DNA of 64,000 nucleotides from a virus, in the IMG/VR virus record IMGVR_UViG_3300017987_000001, positions 143,858-207,857 of that record, one strand, 5' to 3'. Position 1 is the first letter of the stretch. Each line of letters begins with the position of its first letter. Of this stretch, positions 18,023-26,327 are shown piece after piece. A program made the position numbers and the translations under genes. Under the pieces are notes generated by a model. The model saw nothing but the letters and a program-made list of their open reading frames with translations. It searched no databases and was not told the DNA's origin.

Positions 18023-18253
18023 CTACGCCTCCTCGCGCATGTACTTCTCGTCCATGACGCCCAACGCGTAGCTCATCAGCCTGTCCATCTCGGCCAGCGG
18101 CTCACGCACGTAGACCGTATCTGCGTCGTACGGCCCGACCTTGATGCACGTCCCAGCCGAGGGCTTCTCCGGCTCCTTCGCCTGATAAGACACGATCTTG
18201 TGCGCGTTGAGGCGATAGTCCTCGCCATTCAGCATGTGGAGCAGAAGAATCAT
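18023..18253 (-). CDS. Small protein resembling FlbD-like domains
   Basis: 76 residues. LLLHMLNGEDYRLNAHKIV and VYVREPLAEMDRLMSYA resemble the strand-turn-helix layout of the FlbD family (N-G-x-x-x-L-N, then V-x-E-x3-E). The resemblance is by eye and the role in a phage is unknown. ATGA overlap with the upstream gene. Confidence 0.55.
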   Translation of the reverse strand: MILLLHMLNGEDYRLNAHKIVSYQAKEPEKPSAGTCIKVGPYDADTVYVREPLAEMDRLMSYALGVMDEKYMREEA

Positions 18254-18741
18254 CGCTTCCTCCCATTGAGCTGTCGTTGCATGTTCAGGATCCTACCGGC
18301 CTCGCTAGCCGATCTGGGCACGTGCGTACGTGCTCGCTTGCGTAGTGCCTCCTCCTGTGCCCACTCCTTGGCCCTGTAGATGAGCAGCATGGTCGTAACC
18401 GACGACAGAGCGTACAGGATCGCCAGACTGATCGGAATGAGCCGCGTCAGGGTCGACACTGCAAGGGCTATCAGGGAGGCCAAGCAGATCGGAGCTGTAG
18501 CACGCGCGATATCCTTGACCAGCGGAGGATTGTTCGGGGTGCACAGTCTCACGAGGTTGGCCGTCAGGCGGAAGAGCAGATGAGTGAGCAGGAAAGCGAC
18601 GACCCCCACGTAGAGGGTCGGCGCCTTCCCGGTGCGTACGGAGAGCAGGAGTTCGAGAATGGCTGGGATGGCAAGCAGGCAGGCGTTGACGAACAGGATG
18701 GTCGCCGCGCCCATCAACACGCCGTAGATGTGCCTGCGCAT
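18250..18741 (-). CDS. Membrane protein of unknown function
   Basis: 163 residues with about four hydrophobic segments (near residues 8-32, 43-62, 83-105 and 106-125) and a basic C-terminal tail of about 40 residues. No catalytic motif. Could be an inner-membrane accessory or lysis-related protein; nothing in the sequence decides. Overlaps genes on both sides, so it is co-translated with them. Confidence 0.7.
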   Translation of the reverse strand: MRRHIYGVLMGAATILFVNACLLAIPAILELLLSVRTGKAPTLYVGVVAFLLTHLLFRLTANLVRLCTPNNPPLVKDIARATAPICLASLIALAVSTLTRLIPISLAILYALSSVTTMLLIYRAKEWAQEEALRKRARTHVPRSASEAGRILNMQRQLNGRKR

Positions 18742-19316
18742 GACGCCCTCCTTGGATCGTGCCCGAGCGCCTTGGCGCGATTGATGAACGACATGTTATT
18801 CAGCACCCGCTTGCGCGCCTCGTAGAACAGCGGCATCTGCGAGCGCGCGGCGAACTCCTCACGCAGGCAGAGGTCCGCGATCGCGGCGTCTGCGCTCTTA
18901 TCACGCACCACCTCGGCGAGTGCTACCTGCAGTTGTCCGTCGTACATGGCGTGGTACTTCTCGGCCAGCTCGTCGCCGCGTCGCGGCTTGTCCGAACGCG
19001 CAATGCGCACGACCTCGCCGGTCTGCAGGTAGTACGTGCCATCGTGGTCGAACACGGCCATGATGACCTCCGTGCTCTGGGCGATGACGATCCCGCCGTG
19101 GTTGCTGGGCAGGTAGGGCGCGCAGTCCGCCACGGATTCGATCATGCCCTTGCCGCCCCGCACCTGTGCGAACGCGCCCCACTTGATCCAGCACGTGTAG
19201 CGCTTGCCGAGGTGGAGGAACGGCACATCCTCCTCGTGGCTCGTGTTGAAGCCCGACACCACCCGTCCGACGAGCGAACCGGACGGCCAGCTCTCGCGTG
19301 CTATGTCTACGAGCAT
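18714..19316 (-). CDS. Unknown protein with a C-terminal segment shared with an HTH protein
   Basis: 200 residues, mixed alpha/beta composition, no recognised family. The C-terminal stretch SFINRAKALGHDP is almost identical to SFINLAKALGHDP in the HTH protein at 34904-35341, and the DNA matches at 38 of 39 positions (18754-18792 against 35067-35105). The last 11 residues after it are low-quality sequence, suggesting the 3' end was replaced or fused by recombination. Confidence 0.65.
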   Translation of the reverse strand: MLVDIARESWPSGSLVGRVVSGFNTSHEEDVPFLHLGKRYTCWIKWGAFAQVRGGKGMIESVADCAPYLPSNHGGIVIAQSTEVIMAVFDHDGTYYLQTGEVVRIARSDKPRRGDELAEKYHAMYDGQLQVALAEVVRDKSADAAIADLCLREEFAARSQMPLFYEARKRVLNNMSFINRAKALGHDPRRASCAGTSTAC

Positions 19317-19328
19317 GACAGATTCTTT

Positions 19329-19763
19329 CTAGCGCAGATGATCGCGTACCCAGTCGGCGAAGCTCATGCCTTCGGGGCAGCGTGCGCGAATGTGGTCCTC
19401 TTCCCCGTACTCCTTGGCGTCCTTCTCCCACTTCGGTGCGCACGTGGGGCAGATTGCCCGGCTGTCGAAGAGGATCCCGCCCGACTCCTTGGATTCGGAC
19501 CAGTCCTCGTTGCAGCCGTCGCAGATCACGAAGTCGCCGGGATCGATGACGATGTGCTTCACGGGTCCGAGCATGTGCACATCGAAGCCACGATCCTGCA
19601 TCAGTCCGGCGAGGGCGGAGGCGAAGCTCTTCCCGGGTGGGAGCTTCGCCTTTGCCTCCTCGGCCTCGATCGCTTCCAGCCGATCCTCAGCCTTCTTCAG
19701 CTCGGCGGCCGTGTAGTGCATGGGGTTCTCGAACATCTTCTGCAGGCGCTCTTTCTCGGTCAT
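19329..19763 (-). CDS. Zinc-ribbon protein of unknown function
   Basis: 144 residues from the ATG at 19763. A helical, charged N-terminus (residues 1-45) is followed by ICDGCNEDW and ICPTCAP, two C-x2-C pairs 25 residues apart that should hold one zinc. No family recognised. Confidence 0.7.
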   Translation of the reverse strand: MTEKERLQKMFENPMHYTAAELKKAEDRLEAIEAEEAKAKLPPGKSFASALAGLMQDRGFDVHMLGPVKHIVIDPGDFVICDGCNEDWSESKESGGILFDSRAICPTCAPKWEKDAKEYGEEDHIRARCPEGMSFADWVRDHLR

Positions 19764-19771
19764 GGGAGCAC

Positions 19772-20170
19772 CTAGACGCAGAAGCGGTCGATGTGGATGG
19801 CCTTGGTCTCGCGGTCGGCGACCCGGATGACCCGGAAGGGCGTGTCGTGCAGCGGCTTGTCGAGCTGCGCCGCCATCGCCTGCTTCACCGGCAGCGGGAT
19901 CAGCACGACGTCGACTTCGCCCTGCTCGGCCAGCTGCGTCCACGCGAAGATGAGCGCCGCGCACCCGGTCGACATCTTGAACGTGATGTCGATGTCCGTC
20001 GTACCCTTGATCCCCGGCTGCTCGATCTCCTCCACGTCGAGCTTGCCCAGCACCGCGTCCTCCTGCGAGGCGCGCGGGAGGACCGTCCCATCCACGAAGT
20101 TGAACGGATGCGGCGAGCTGAAGTTGCCCACGCGCAGCCCGTTCGTCAGCGTCACGATACTCTTGTCCAT
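19772..20170 (-). CDS. Protein of unknown function
   Basis: 132 residues beginning MDKSIVTLTNGLRVGNFSS, with alternating hydrophobic strands suggesting a beta-rich fold. No recognised motif. It has its own leader with an 8-bp hairpin (20192-20213) and a repeated promoter-proximal 15-mer further upstream. Confidence 0.65.
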   Translation of the reverse strand: MDKSIVTLTNGLRVGNFSSPHPFNFVDGTVLPRASQEDAVLGKLDVEEIEQPGIKGTTDIDITFKMSTGCAALIFAWTQLAEQGEVDVVLIPLPVKQAMAAQLDKPLHDTPFRVIRVADRETKAIHIDRFCV

Positions 20171-20191
20171 GGTCAGTTCCTTTCATCCCAC

Positions 20192-20214
20192 GGGAGCTAA
20201 TGGGAGAACCATCT
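20192..20214 (-). promoter_or_regulatory. Leader hairpin
   Basis: ATGGGAGA-TGGT-TCTCCCAT forms a perfect 8-bp stem with a 4-base loop in the 5' leader of the gene at 19772-20170, between a terminator and the start codon. It has no T-run, so an operator or RNA regulatory role is more likely than termination. Confidence 0.45.
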
Positions 20215-20260
20215 CCCATAGAATGGTGACGCGCTGCTGGGCTGGTTTAAGCTGATAGCT

Positions 20261-20306
20261 AAAAAGGAACACTGACCACCGCCGCCCCCCACGGCGGCGG
20301 TGGTCA
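20261..20306 (-). terminator. Rho-independent terminator
   Basis: TGACCACCGCCG pairs with CGGCGGTGGTCA (12 bp) followed by GTGTTCCTTTTT on the minus strand, 16 bases after the stop of the ParB-like gene at 20322. The spacer before the T-run is longer than ideal. Confidence 0.65.
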
Positions 20307-20321
20307 TTCCGATCGTACCGG

Positions 20322-21605
20322 CTAGCCGGTCTTGCGCTTGCGCTTCGACTTCGCGGGCTTCACCTCGACCTTCGCAGCTTGCTTGAGGTACTCATCCAAG
20401 CGCCGCTTGATCGTGTGCATAGACACTTCGAAGTCTTTGGCAATCGCAGCGTACGAACGTCCGGCTTCACGCATCTTCGCCATGCGCTTGAGCTGCTTCT
20501 CGGTGAAGTCGATGCGCTTACGCGTGTGTGCCTTCGGCTTCTCGGCCTTGGACTTCGGCTTCTTGTCAGACATCGACGTCTTCACGTACTTCCCCATTTT
20601 CTGTACGCGCTCCTTGAGTCCGTAGTCCTTCATTGCGTCGAGGAACTTCTCGGACCCAATCGAATACTGGAACGGGGTACCGGCAACGTTGAGCCGCGAG
20701 TTTACGGCCAAAGCCTCACCGGGAATCTCGATCGCCGACTTGCCTTCATAGTACTGCGTCCACGCCCACGCAACTGCATGAGAGAGTGCGCGCGGAGACG
20801 GCCGCGCTCGCTGATTGAGCGCGTTCCGCGTACGATCCTGTACATCGATCAGGAACTCACGAAGCGCCTGTCGTGGATCATTCGCCTTCATGATGCCGTT
20901 GTGCGCAACACCGTGCCAGAAAAGCTTGGCCTTCCTCGGCTGCCACTGCATGGTGATCAGCGCGACCGACAGGATCGATTGCTGATAGACTGTCGGACGC
21001 CGCAGCGCACCCATCCGCCCTTCGAAGACTCCATTGAGGCTGATCATGGAGTCCACGAAATGCTTGGCGAACTGGCAGTACAGTGCAGGGTAATGCGTCT
21101 GCACCCTCGCGATGCTCTGCGAGAATGAATCAGCGATGAACGTCACGGCACTCATCAGCTTACCAACGCCCCGCTTCCCGAGAATCTCGATGATCTTCTT
21201 GCCGTAATAGGCCACGAACATATCGGCCTTCGTACGGCTGCCCATACCGGTGTCGAATGATATGTACAGACGGTCGACCTGTGCCATATCCTTGCACTTG
21301 TACGTGATCATGACGAAGTACATCGGGATTCCTGTTCGTGCGATGGTCGTGAGCCTGTGGTAGCCGTCAACGATGAATGTCTTGGCCCCGACCGCCGCAA
21401 GCGAGAGTACCGATCCCGGTCGGAAGGCACCCTCGTCCAGCATCATCTCCAGCCCGCCGAGTGTGACGTTCCGCATCGGGCGCTGCTTCGGGTACATCAT
21501 CGTCTTGAGCATCTCGCGCGCCTTGACCGGTGTGATCCGCGTCAGCTTCACGCGGATGCTCAGGATAAACCTGAACAATCCAAACAACGAAGACAGAAAA
21601 GCCAT
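20322..21605 (-). CDS. ParB-like protein with C-terminal helix-turn-helix
   Basis: 427 residues from the ATG at 21605. FIVDGYHRLTTIARTG (about residues 87-102) matches the ParB/sulfiredoxin-type core motif DGxHRL. The C-terminal 70 residues contain a helix-turn-helix (MREAGRSYAAIAKDFEVSMHTIKRRL) flanked by very basic stretches (KKPKSKAEKPK, KSKRKRK). A DNA-binding protein is likely; in phages such proteins act in partition, as nucleases or as regulators. A terminator follows the gene. Confidence 0.7.
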   Translation of the reverse strand: MAFLSSLFGLFRFILSIRVKLTRITPVKAREMLKTMMYPKQRPMRNVTLGGLEMMLDEGAFRPGSVLSLAAVGAKTFIVDGYHRLTTIARTGIPMYFVMITYKCKDMAQVDRLYISFDTGMGSRTKADMFVAYYGKKIIEILGKRGVGKLMSAVTFIADSFSQSIARVQTHYPALYCQFAKHFVDSMISLNGVFEGRMGALRRPTVYQQSILSVALITMQWQPRKAKLFWHGVAHNGIMKANDPRQALREFLIDVQDRTRNALNQRARPSPRALSHAVAWAWTQYYEGKSAIEIPGEALAVNSRLNVAGTPFQYSIGSEKFLDAMKDYGLKERVQKMGKYVKTSMSDKKPKSKAEKPKAHTRKRIDFTEKQLKRMAKMREAGRSYAAIAKDFEVSMHTIKRRLDEYLKQAAKVEVKPAKSKRKRKTG

Positions 21606-21635
21606 TGTGGTATTCCTTTCACCCACGGGCAGTAG

Positions 21636-21875
21636 CTAGTGCTTCGGGTCGCTCTTGAAGTCGGGCATGAGCGACCGCGCGACGTCGTCGACGATGGTGT
21701 TGCGCGACTGCTCGCACTGCTTGATCTCGGCCTCGACGCTCCTCAACATCTCGCACCACTCCTTGGTGGCGTCGTCGGTCGGATCCTCCAGCAGCGTCTT
21801 GTGCGCCTCACGCAGTACGCGGAGGCGTCGCTCGTTGTCGTTGAACTTGCCCTGCGTCTTGATCTCCAGCGCCAT
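21636..21875 (-). CDS. Small coiled-coil protein of unknown function
   Basis: 79 residues, highly charged, with heptad-like spacing of Leu/Val across residues 12-60. No recognised family. The leader of the gene downstream of it repeats a sequence shared by three genes of this cluster (CCGTGGG plus GAAAGGAA). Confidence 0.6.
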   Translation of the reverse strand: MALEIKTQGKFNDNERRLRVLREAHKTLLEDPTDDATKEWCEMLRSVEAEIKQCEQSRNTIVDDVARSLMPDFKSDPKH

Positions 21876-21888
21876 GACGGCGCTCCTT

Positions 21889-22239
21889 TCATTTCGGCCA
21901 CGTGATGTGGCGTTCGATAACTTCGCACTTGCGCCTGATCTCGCGCTGTGCCTTCTCGTCGCTCTTGATCGCCCGCTCCATGCATTCGGGCACGTTCACG
22001 CATAGGTGAATGCGTTGCCGTCCGTCGTAGTAGTACGTCGTGTCGACGACGTTTGGGAAGCAGACGAACGTGCCGGGTGCCGTCATGCCGCAACGCTGGC
22101 AGTACACGGACTTGAGCTTGCGTGTGCACTCGTAGATGCGTGGCAGATCGTACGGGAACAGCAGGATATGTGCGACGGGAAGGGTGTACCGGTCAGGCAA
22201 GATCGTGGCGAGCTTCATCAGCGCGCTCACGTCCGGCAT
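21889..22239 (-). CDS. Small Cys-rich protein of unknown function
   Basis: 116 residues from the ATG at 22239, with GAAAGGAA upstream. CQRCG and a later C-x4-C (CVNVPEC) could bind zinc; the C-terminus is a basic helix. Function unknown. Confidence 0.6.
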   Translation of the reverse strand: MPDVSALMKLATILPDRYTLPVAHILLFPYDLPRIYECTRKLKSVYCQRCGMTAPGTFVCFPNVVDTTYYYDGRQRIHLCVNVPECMERAIKSDEKAQREIRRKCEVIERHITWPK

Positions 22240-22263
22240 CTCTATATTCCTTTCCACCCACGG

Positions 22264-22440
22264 TCACGTCTTGAGCCTCGTGCGCACCTTGTACCCGCTC
22301 GGCAGCTTCAGCTCAGCGAGAGACTTGGCGCGCATAGCATCTGCGAGACCGAGACCTTCGGCGCCGATGAGGTCGACCACCGTGTTCGTCCGGCGGTCGA
22401 TGATCTCGACGATGTAGCGCAACTGGGTCGGGTCTAGCAT
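22264..22440 (-). CDS. Small protein, paralogue of the gene at 22732
   Basis: 58 residues from the ATG at 22440; a GTG at 22452 is an alternative and neither has a clear ribosome site. YIVEIIDRRTNTVVDLIG and the following helix align with WMVHVIDRRTKEIVQCVG of the gene at 22732-22923, showing a duplicated short alpha/beta domain. Function unknown. Confidence 0.6.
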   Translation of the reverse strand: MLDPTQLRYIVEIIDRRTNTVVDLIGAEGLGLADAMRAKSLAELKLPSGYKVRTRLKT

Positions 22441-22703
22441 GGTGACGTCCACTTCGACACTTCGCAGATCGCACAGTCGAGGTAGCCCGAGCCATCATAC
22501 AGGTAGTTGAACAGGTAGATCACCTCGCGGACGATGTAGCGCGTACCGTCTGCGCCACGTCCACCAGCGGTGTCGATTACCCACTCGCCCACGCGCGGCG
22601 GCATCGGCAGCTCCATGACGAAGTCTGCGGAATTGGCATCATCGTCCTTCGTGCGATCGTATGCGAACTGCGACTTCGGGATGATGATGAACTCGATACG
22701 CAT
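22434..22703 (-). CDS. Protein of unknown function
   Basis: 89 residues from the ATG at 22703 with GGAGG directly upstream. Beta-rich by composition (MRIEFIIIPK, EWVIDTAG, RYIVREVIYLFN). The stop overlaps the next gene. The palindrome at 22717-22732 sits between its ribosome site and the stop of the upstream gene. Confidence 0.65.
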   Translation of the reverse strand: MRIEFIIIPKSQFAYDRTKDDDANSADFVMELPMPPRVGEWVIDTAGGRGADGTRYIVREVIYLFNYLYDGSGYLDCAICEVSKWTSPC

Positions 22704-22716
22704 GCGCCCTCCAATT

Positions 22717-22732
22717 GTTGGACGCGTCCAAC
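22717..22732. promoter_or_regulatory. ACGCGT-centred palindrome, perfect copy
   Basis: GTTGGACGCGTCCAAC is a perfect 16-bp inverted repeat with A/T extensions (ATT before, TAT after) that extend the symmetry to 22 bp. It overlaps the stop codon of the gene at 22732 and ends 14 bases before the next ATG. Other intergenic copies are at 37297, 41240, 51627 and 61713. An operator for a dimeric protein is the likeliest reading. Confidence 0.6.
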
Positions 22733-22923
22733 TATGCGACAACGCACTCGCATTCGCAATCCATCGCGAGTTCGACCTTGAACGACCGGCGGCTGCGATC
22801 CTTCTCCAGAATGGACTTCAGCCGCTGCGCTTCCCGGTACAGCATCTTCGGCCCGACGCACTGCACGATCTCCTTCGTGCGTCGATCGATGACGTGAACC
22901 ATCCACTCTTCGTTCTCGGGCAT
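22732..22923 (-). CDS. Small protein, paralogue of the gene at 22264
   Basis: 63 residues from the ATG at 22923 (AAAGGA nine bases upstream). VIDRRTKEIVQCVGPK and the helix after it repeat the fold of the 22264-22440 product. It ends in a Cys-rich CECEC. Unknown function. Confidence 0.6.
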   Translation of the reverse strand: MPENEEWMVHVIDRRTKEIVQCVGPKMLYREAQRLKSILEKDRSRRSFKVELAMDCECECVVA

Positions 22924-23048
22924 CGCTCCATGTCCTTTCACAGTTGGCAGGGCTACCCACTGTAGCGCCCTCCAGATTCAAGAAAGTGGGCGTGCGCCGA
23001 CAACCTTCCCGAAGCCGACGCACGCCCGTTCCCGTGGGTGGGGAACTG

Positions 23049-23576
23049 CTACAGTTGACGACAGTTCAGATTGTGAAGGATGGTCATTGCGTCGCTGACA
23101 CGATCCCACGCATGCATGTCGTTGCGTGACGAGAATCGACTCCCGTCGCGTTTGAACGCGCTCTTTGTCAGCGCGTCCTTCACGATCGATATCGGCGCTG
23201 CCGAGAACCAGACCGTGATCTTGTTCTTGTCGTGGTGCTCGCGGAAGATGATGGCCTCGCGAGCGTTCCCGTTCGCCTTGACCACGGCAAGCGCGACTCC
23301 CTCACTGTAGTCGAAATCGTCCCACCAGCAGTCCGCGTCGGACTCGCCGCTCTTGGCGTACACCTCCGACCAGTTGTGCCGAGCGAGTTCGCGAAGCAGC
23401 GGATCGATCGCGTAGGTGGCAATCGGAACCCACCAGTCGCCGGTGGCACTACTGTACTTGAAGCCGCACGTCTTGAGCACCTCGATGATCGCATTGGCCT
23501 TCAGCCAGAAGCGAACGATGATGCGCTCCTTCGTGCGGTAGATCCCACAGTAGTTACCGCAGCGATGCAGCAGCAC
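23049..23576 (-). CDS. Protein with two HARP-like repeats, start codon unclear
   Basis: The frame stays open from 23933 down to 23049, but the upstream part lies over the neighbouring gene. There is no ATG after that gene's stop at 23666; the first good alternative is the GTG at 23576, giving 175 residues. Two copies of a motif recur: a hydrophobic strand, a helix, then K/R-F or G-F-K-Y and W (VRFWLKANAIIEVLKTCGFK and VWFSAAPISIVKDALTKSAFK), resembling the repeated units of HARP-type domains in some helicases. The start and function are open questions. Confidence 0.55.
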   Translation of the reverse strand: MLLHRCGNYCGIYRTKERIIVRFWLKANAIIEVLKTCGFKYSSATGDWWVPIATYAIDPLLRELARHNWSEVYAKSGESDADCWWDDFDYSEGVALAVVKANGNAREAIIFREHHDKNKITVWFSAAPISIVKDALTKSAFKRDGSRFSSRNDMHAWDRVSDAMTILHNLNCRQL

Positions 23577-23665
23577 CGCATTGCTCTGGTTGATCGCGAT
23601 GTTCCAGCTGCTGATGACCTCACCGATGTTCGGGGTCTTCGCTGCAGCCCCAGCCCCGGCTAGGG

Positions 23666-24184
23666 CTAGCGGTCGAAAGGGCGGACGGCGATCTTCTGCT
23701 TGTCGGGGTCGAACCCGCCCTCTTCCTTCGATTCGAGGATCGCCGCGCGGATCACCGCGTCCTCGGGGGTCTTGGCGACGACCTTCTTGGTGGGACCGAC
23801 GGACGTGATGACGTCCTTCTCGCCGATGGTGCGCACTTCGTACTCGAACGTCTGCATGCTCTTCTCCTCCCGCTTTCGCGGAGCGTGGATCTTCGGTGTA
23901 ACCGCAGGGGCCGGTCGTGCCGGATTGACGCACATCGCAGTGACGTCGACTTTGACCTCAATTGGGTAAAGCTTCTTCCCGTCGCTGTACTTCCGCGACG
24001 AGATCGACAAGGTCTTGTCGAAGGGGATGAGTTCGTCACTAGACAGGTGTTGGTACGGATCTTCCTTCAGGCGGATCATGAAGTCGAACGGATCGTAGCC
24101 CGGGAAGAACTTGTGGAATGCCTGAATGAACGTCGTACCCGGCGGGACCATTTCCACACGCGGTTTCTTCTCGTCATGTGGCAT
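23666..24184 (-). CDS. Protein of unknown function
   Basis: 172 residues from the ATG at 24184 with GGAGG upstream. The N-terminal part is aromatic (FHKFFPGYDPFDF), the C-terminal 60 residues (from MQTFEYEVRTIG) form a separate charged domain that could also start internally. No family recognised. Confidence 0.65.
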   Translation of the reverse strand: MPHDEKKPRVEMVPPGTTFIQAFHKFFPGYDPFDFMIRLKEDPYQHLSSDELIPFDKTLSISSRKYSDGKKLYPIEVKVDVTAMCVNPARPAPAVTPKIHAPRKREEKSMQTFEYEVRTIGEKDVITSVGPTKKVVAKTPEDAVIRAAILESKEEGGFDPDKQKIAVRPFDR

Positions 24185-24262
24185 GAATCCTCCAGCCAAA
24201 GTGGGAGCCTCTGCTGGAGCTTCGCTTACCAACCAGCACCGCGCTGGTTAGGTGGATGGTTT

Positions 24263-25675
24263 TCAGGCGTCGGACGTGCGCTTGGCTTTCTTCCTGCGCT
24301 TCGTCGTCGCCTTCTTGTTCGCCGCACTTCTGGCCTTGGCTTTCGCCGCCTTGCTCTCTTGCTGGCGTTCGACAGCCTGCATGACCAGATGGTGCGCCGC
24401 GTCTACGTACAGGTCGATGGCGTAACCGATGCCCTCCTTCTTCACCAGATTCCGGACGGGCGTGAGGTTGCGGCCGTAGCGCCCACGCCGGTTCTCCGCA
24501 GGACCGGCGATGACGTGGGGGCCAGAATCGACACGTACGCGCACTTCCCCGAGCGACTGCGGCACAACGAACTCGATCGGATAACCGAGCTGTTCGCCGA
24601 TGAGCTGCTTAGCTTGCGTAAGGATGAACCACGACTGCACCTGAGCCAGTGCAAGTTCGAGGTTCCCTCCCAGCTTCGAGACCATCGCGGGGATGTCATT
24701 CGGATTATTGACCCGCTGAACGGGCCAAGGTCCGTAGAGAGCGGTGCCGGGCATGACCTTCTGCCCGGACCGCACGATGGGTTCGACGTATGGCAGGTCG
24801 AACCCCGTCCGCTCGGAAGCGATGCGATTCGCTTCCGCCGGGTCAAACGTGTACGTCTTCTCCTGATTCCCGTCGGTGACGGTCACGTCGAATCCATCCA
24901 CTGACGCAACCGTGCCGACCATGTCGGCAGACATGTTCGGCACACCCGGAATCCCCCACCTGCCGGTGGAGGTGGCGCTGCTGATGCCGATCATCAGGCT
25001 GCGGCGGGAACGCGCGCAGTCTGCGAAGGTCTCGTCACTCGCGCGAAGCGTGAGCTTGCGCTTGGTGACGACGATGAAGTCCATAGGAGGCATCTCGGTG
25101 GTAGCTTCGACCCCGTTCTCCTTGACTTCTTCGAGCATCGCCAGCACCTTCCCGGCGAGCCGTCGCTCATCGTCCGTCGAGTCCTCCCCCGTGACGAGGC
25201 AGTACTTCCCGGACTCACGATCAGCTCGACGGGACATCCCGAGGGGCACTGAGTAGGTGATTTCCGACTGTCGCCTATAGTGCCCGTCTACGACGGTCCC
25301 CTTGAGACGCCGATCGCTCGACGCGCGAACGATCCAAGCGCCGCCGTTGTGCATCGTGCCGTTGCACAGTTTCCCGTCAGCTGAAAGGTGCCATGGATCC
25401 AGCTTGTGACGGGCGAAGTTCCTTCTCGTGGAGTAGTCGAGGTCCACAAGAGTGGTGACGGTCTCCATGGTGTCGACGGGGCGGTACTCCTCGTCTCCAC
25501 GCAAAAGGAACTTGAACACTGCACGGTCTTCGGCCGATAGATCGTGCAAAACGGAGGGTCGCGGCTGGACGATCTCGTTCCAGAGTCCGCCCATGCGCTG
25601 CGATCGATCTCCGCAATTCTCGTCGAGAGGCCCGTGGAGCCTTTCGACAACCTTCATGAAGTCTGCGTGCTTCAA
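24263..25675 (-). CDS. Large protein of unknown function with basic tail
   Basis: 470 residues from a TTG at 25675 that has GGGGAG well placed upstream; an ATG 18 bases later is an alternative. The N-terminal 140 residues are polar with a GDRSQRMGGLWNEI stretch, the middle contains VRSGQKVMPGTALYG (a beta-hairpin of the type seen in lipoyl-like folds), and the last 35 residues are Lys/Arg/Ala-rich and likely bind nucleic acid. No family recognised. Confidence 0.65.
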   Translation of the reverse strand: MKHADFMKVVERLHGPLDENCGDRSQRMGGLWNEIVQPRPSVLHDLSAEDRAVFKFLLRGDEEYRPVDTMETVTTLVDLDYSTRRNFARHKLDPWHLSADGKLCNGTMHNGGAWIVRASSDRRLKGTVVDGHYRRQSEITYSVPLGMSRRADRESGKYCLVTGEDSTDDERRLAGKVLAMLEEVKENGVEATTEMPPMDFIVVTKRKLTLRASDETFADCARSRRSLMIGISSATSTGRWGIPGVPNMSADMVGTVASVDGFDVTVTDGNQEKTYTFDPAEANRIASERTGFDLPYVEPIVRSGQKVMPGTALYGPWPVQRVNNPNDIPAMVSKLGGNLELALAQVQSWFILTQAKQLIGEQLGYPIEFVVPQSLGEVRVRVDSGPHVIAGPAENRRGRYGRNLTPVRNLVKKEGIGYAIDLYVDAAHHLVMQAVERQQESKAAKAKARSAANKKATTKRRKKAKRTSDA

Positions 25676-25740
25676 CAGACTCTCCCCTACTATGAAATAG
25701 CAGAGGCTCCCATTAATAGTAACGCGCTGGGAACGCGCAT

Positions 25741-26067
25741 TTAGCCCGTTTTGGGCTTGGGAATGAAGGGTACGAAGTGCCCCGAATCGTTGACCGTCGT
25801 GGCGTCAATTCCGACCTGCACAACCTCGCCATCCACCTCGAATGACCCCACCGGAGCAAGGTTGCCCAGCCGCACGCGGTGGCCACGGAACGCGAAGGCA
25901 TGCAGCTCCTCCGTAGCCTCCAGTACGTTGGACTTCAACGCCCGCTCGAAGGCCGAACGGTCACCGCACTCAAGGCACTGCGGCGGCTTGTCGGCTGCGT
26001 CAGGAATGATGATCAGCCAGAACGGTATCGGCTTCGTCTCCGCCTTCTTATCTGGTTCGTCGCTCAT
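25741..26067 (-). CDS. Protein of unknown function
   Basis: 108 residues. One C-x2-C (CLEC), a hydrophobic strand PFWLIIIPD near the N-terminus and beta-like C-terminal half. ATGA overlap with the gene before it. No family recognised. Confidence 0.6.
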   Translation of the reverse strand: MSDEPDKKAETKPIPFWLIIIPDAADKPPQCLECGDRSAFERALKSNVLEATEELHAFAFRGHRVRLGNLAPVGSFEVDGEVVQVGIDATTVNDSGHFVPFIPKPKTG

Positions 26068-26327
26068 TGCGGCTTACCCTTCTTCGGCGCATCCAACGCA
26101 GGCTGCACGGGACGCGTACGCTGATCGACATCCACGGAGCCGGTCTTGCCGTTCACCGACAGGATGCCACGGAACACGATCGTGCCGTCGTTGCGTGCCA
26201 CCTCGACGATGCCGATAGTCGCCTTGCCCTTCGGCTGGTAGAACGTGGGTTCCAGCACGATCATGTCCTTCTTGATCTCCACATTCTTCGCCTCGATGCT
26301 ACTGGGCGGCTTGATCGCCACTTTCAT
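26064..26327 (-). CDS. Protein of unknown function
   Basis: 87 residues with a valine/isoleucine-rich beta pattern and a Pro/Lys C-terminal tail. Overlaps the upstream gene by 29 nt and the downstream one by 4 nt, so it is part of a coupled run (27215 to 25741). Confidence 0.6.
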   Translation of the reverse strand: MKVAIKPPSSIEAKNVEIKKDMIVLEPTFYQPKGKATIGIVEVARNDGTIVFRGILSVNGKTGSVDVDQRTRPVQPALDAPKKGKPQ

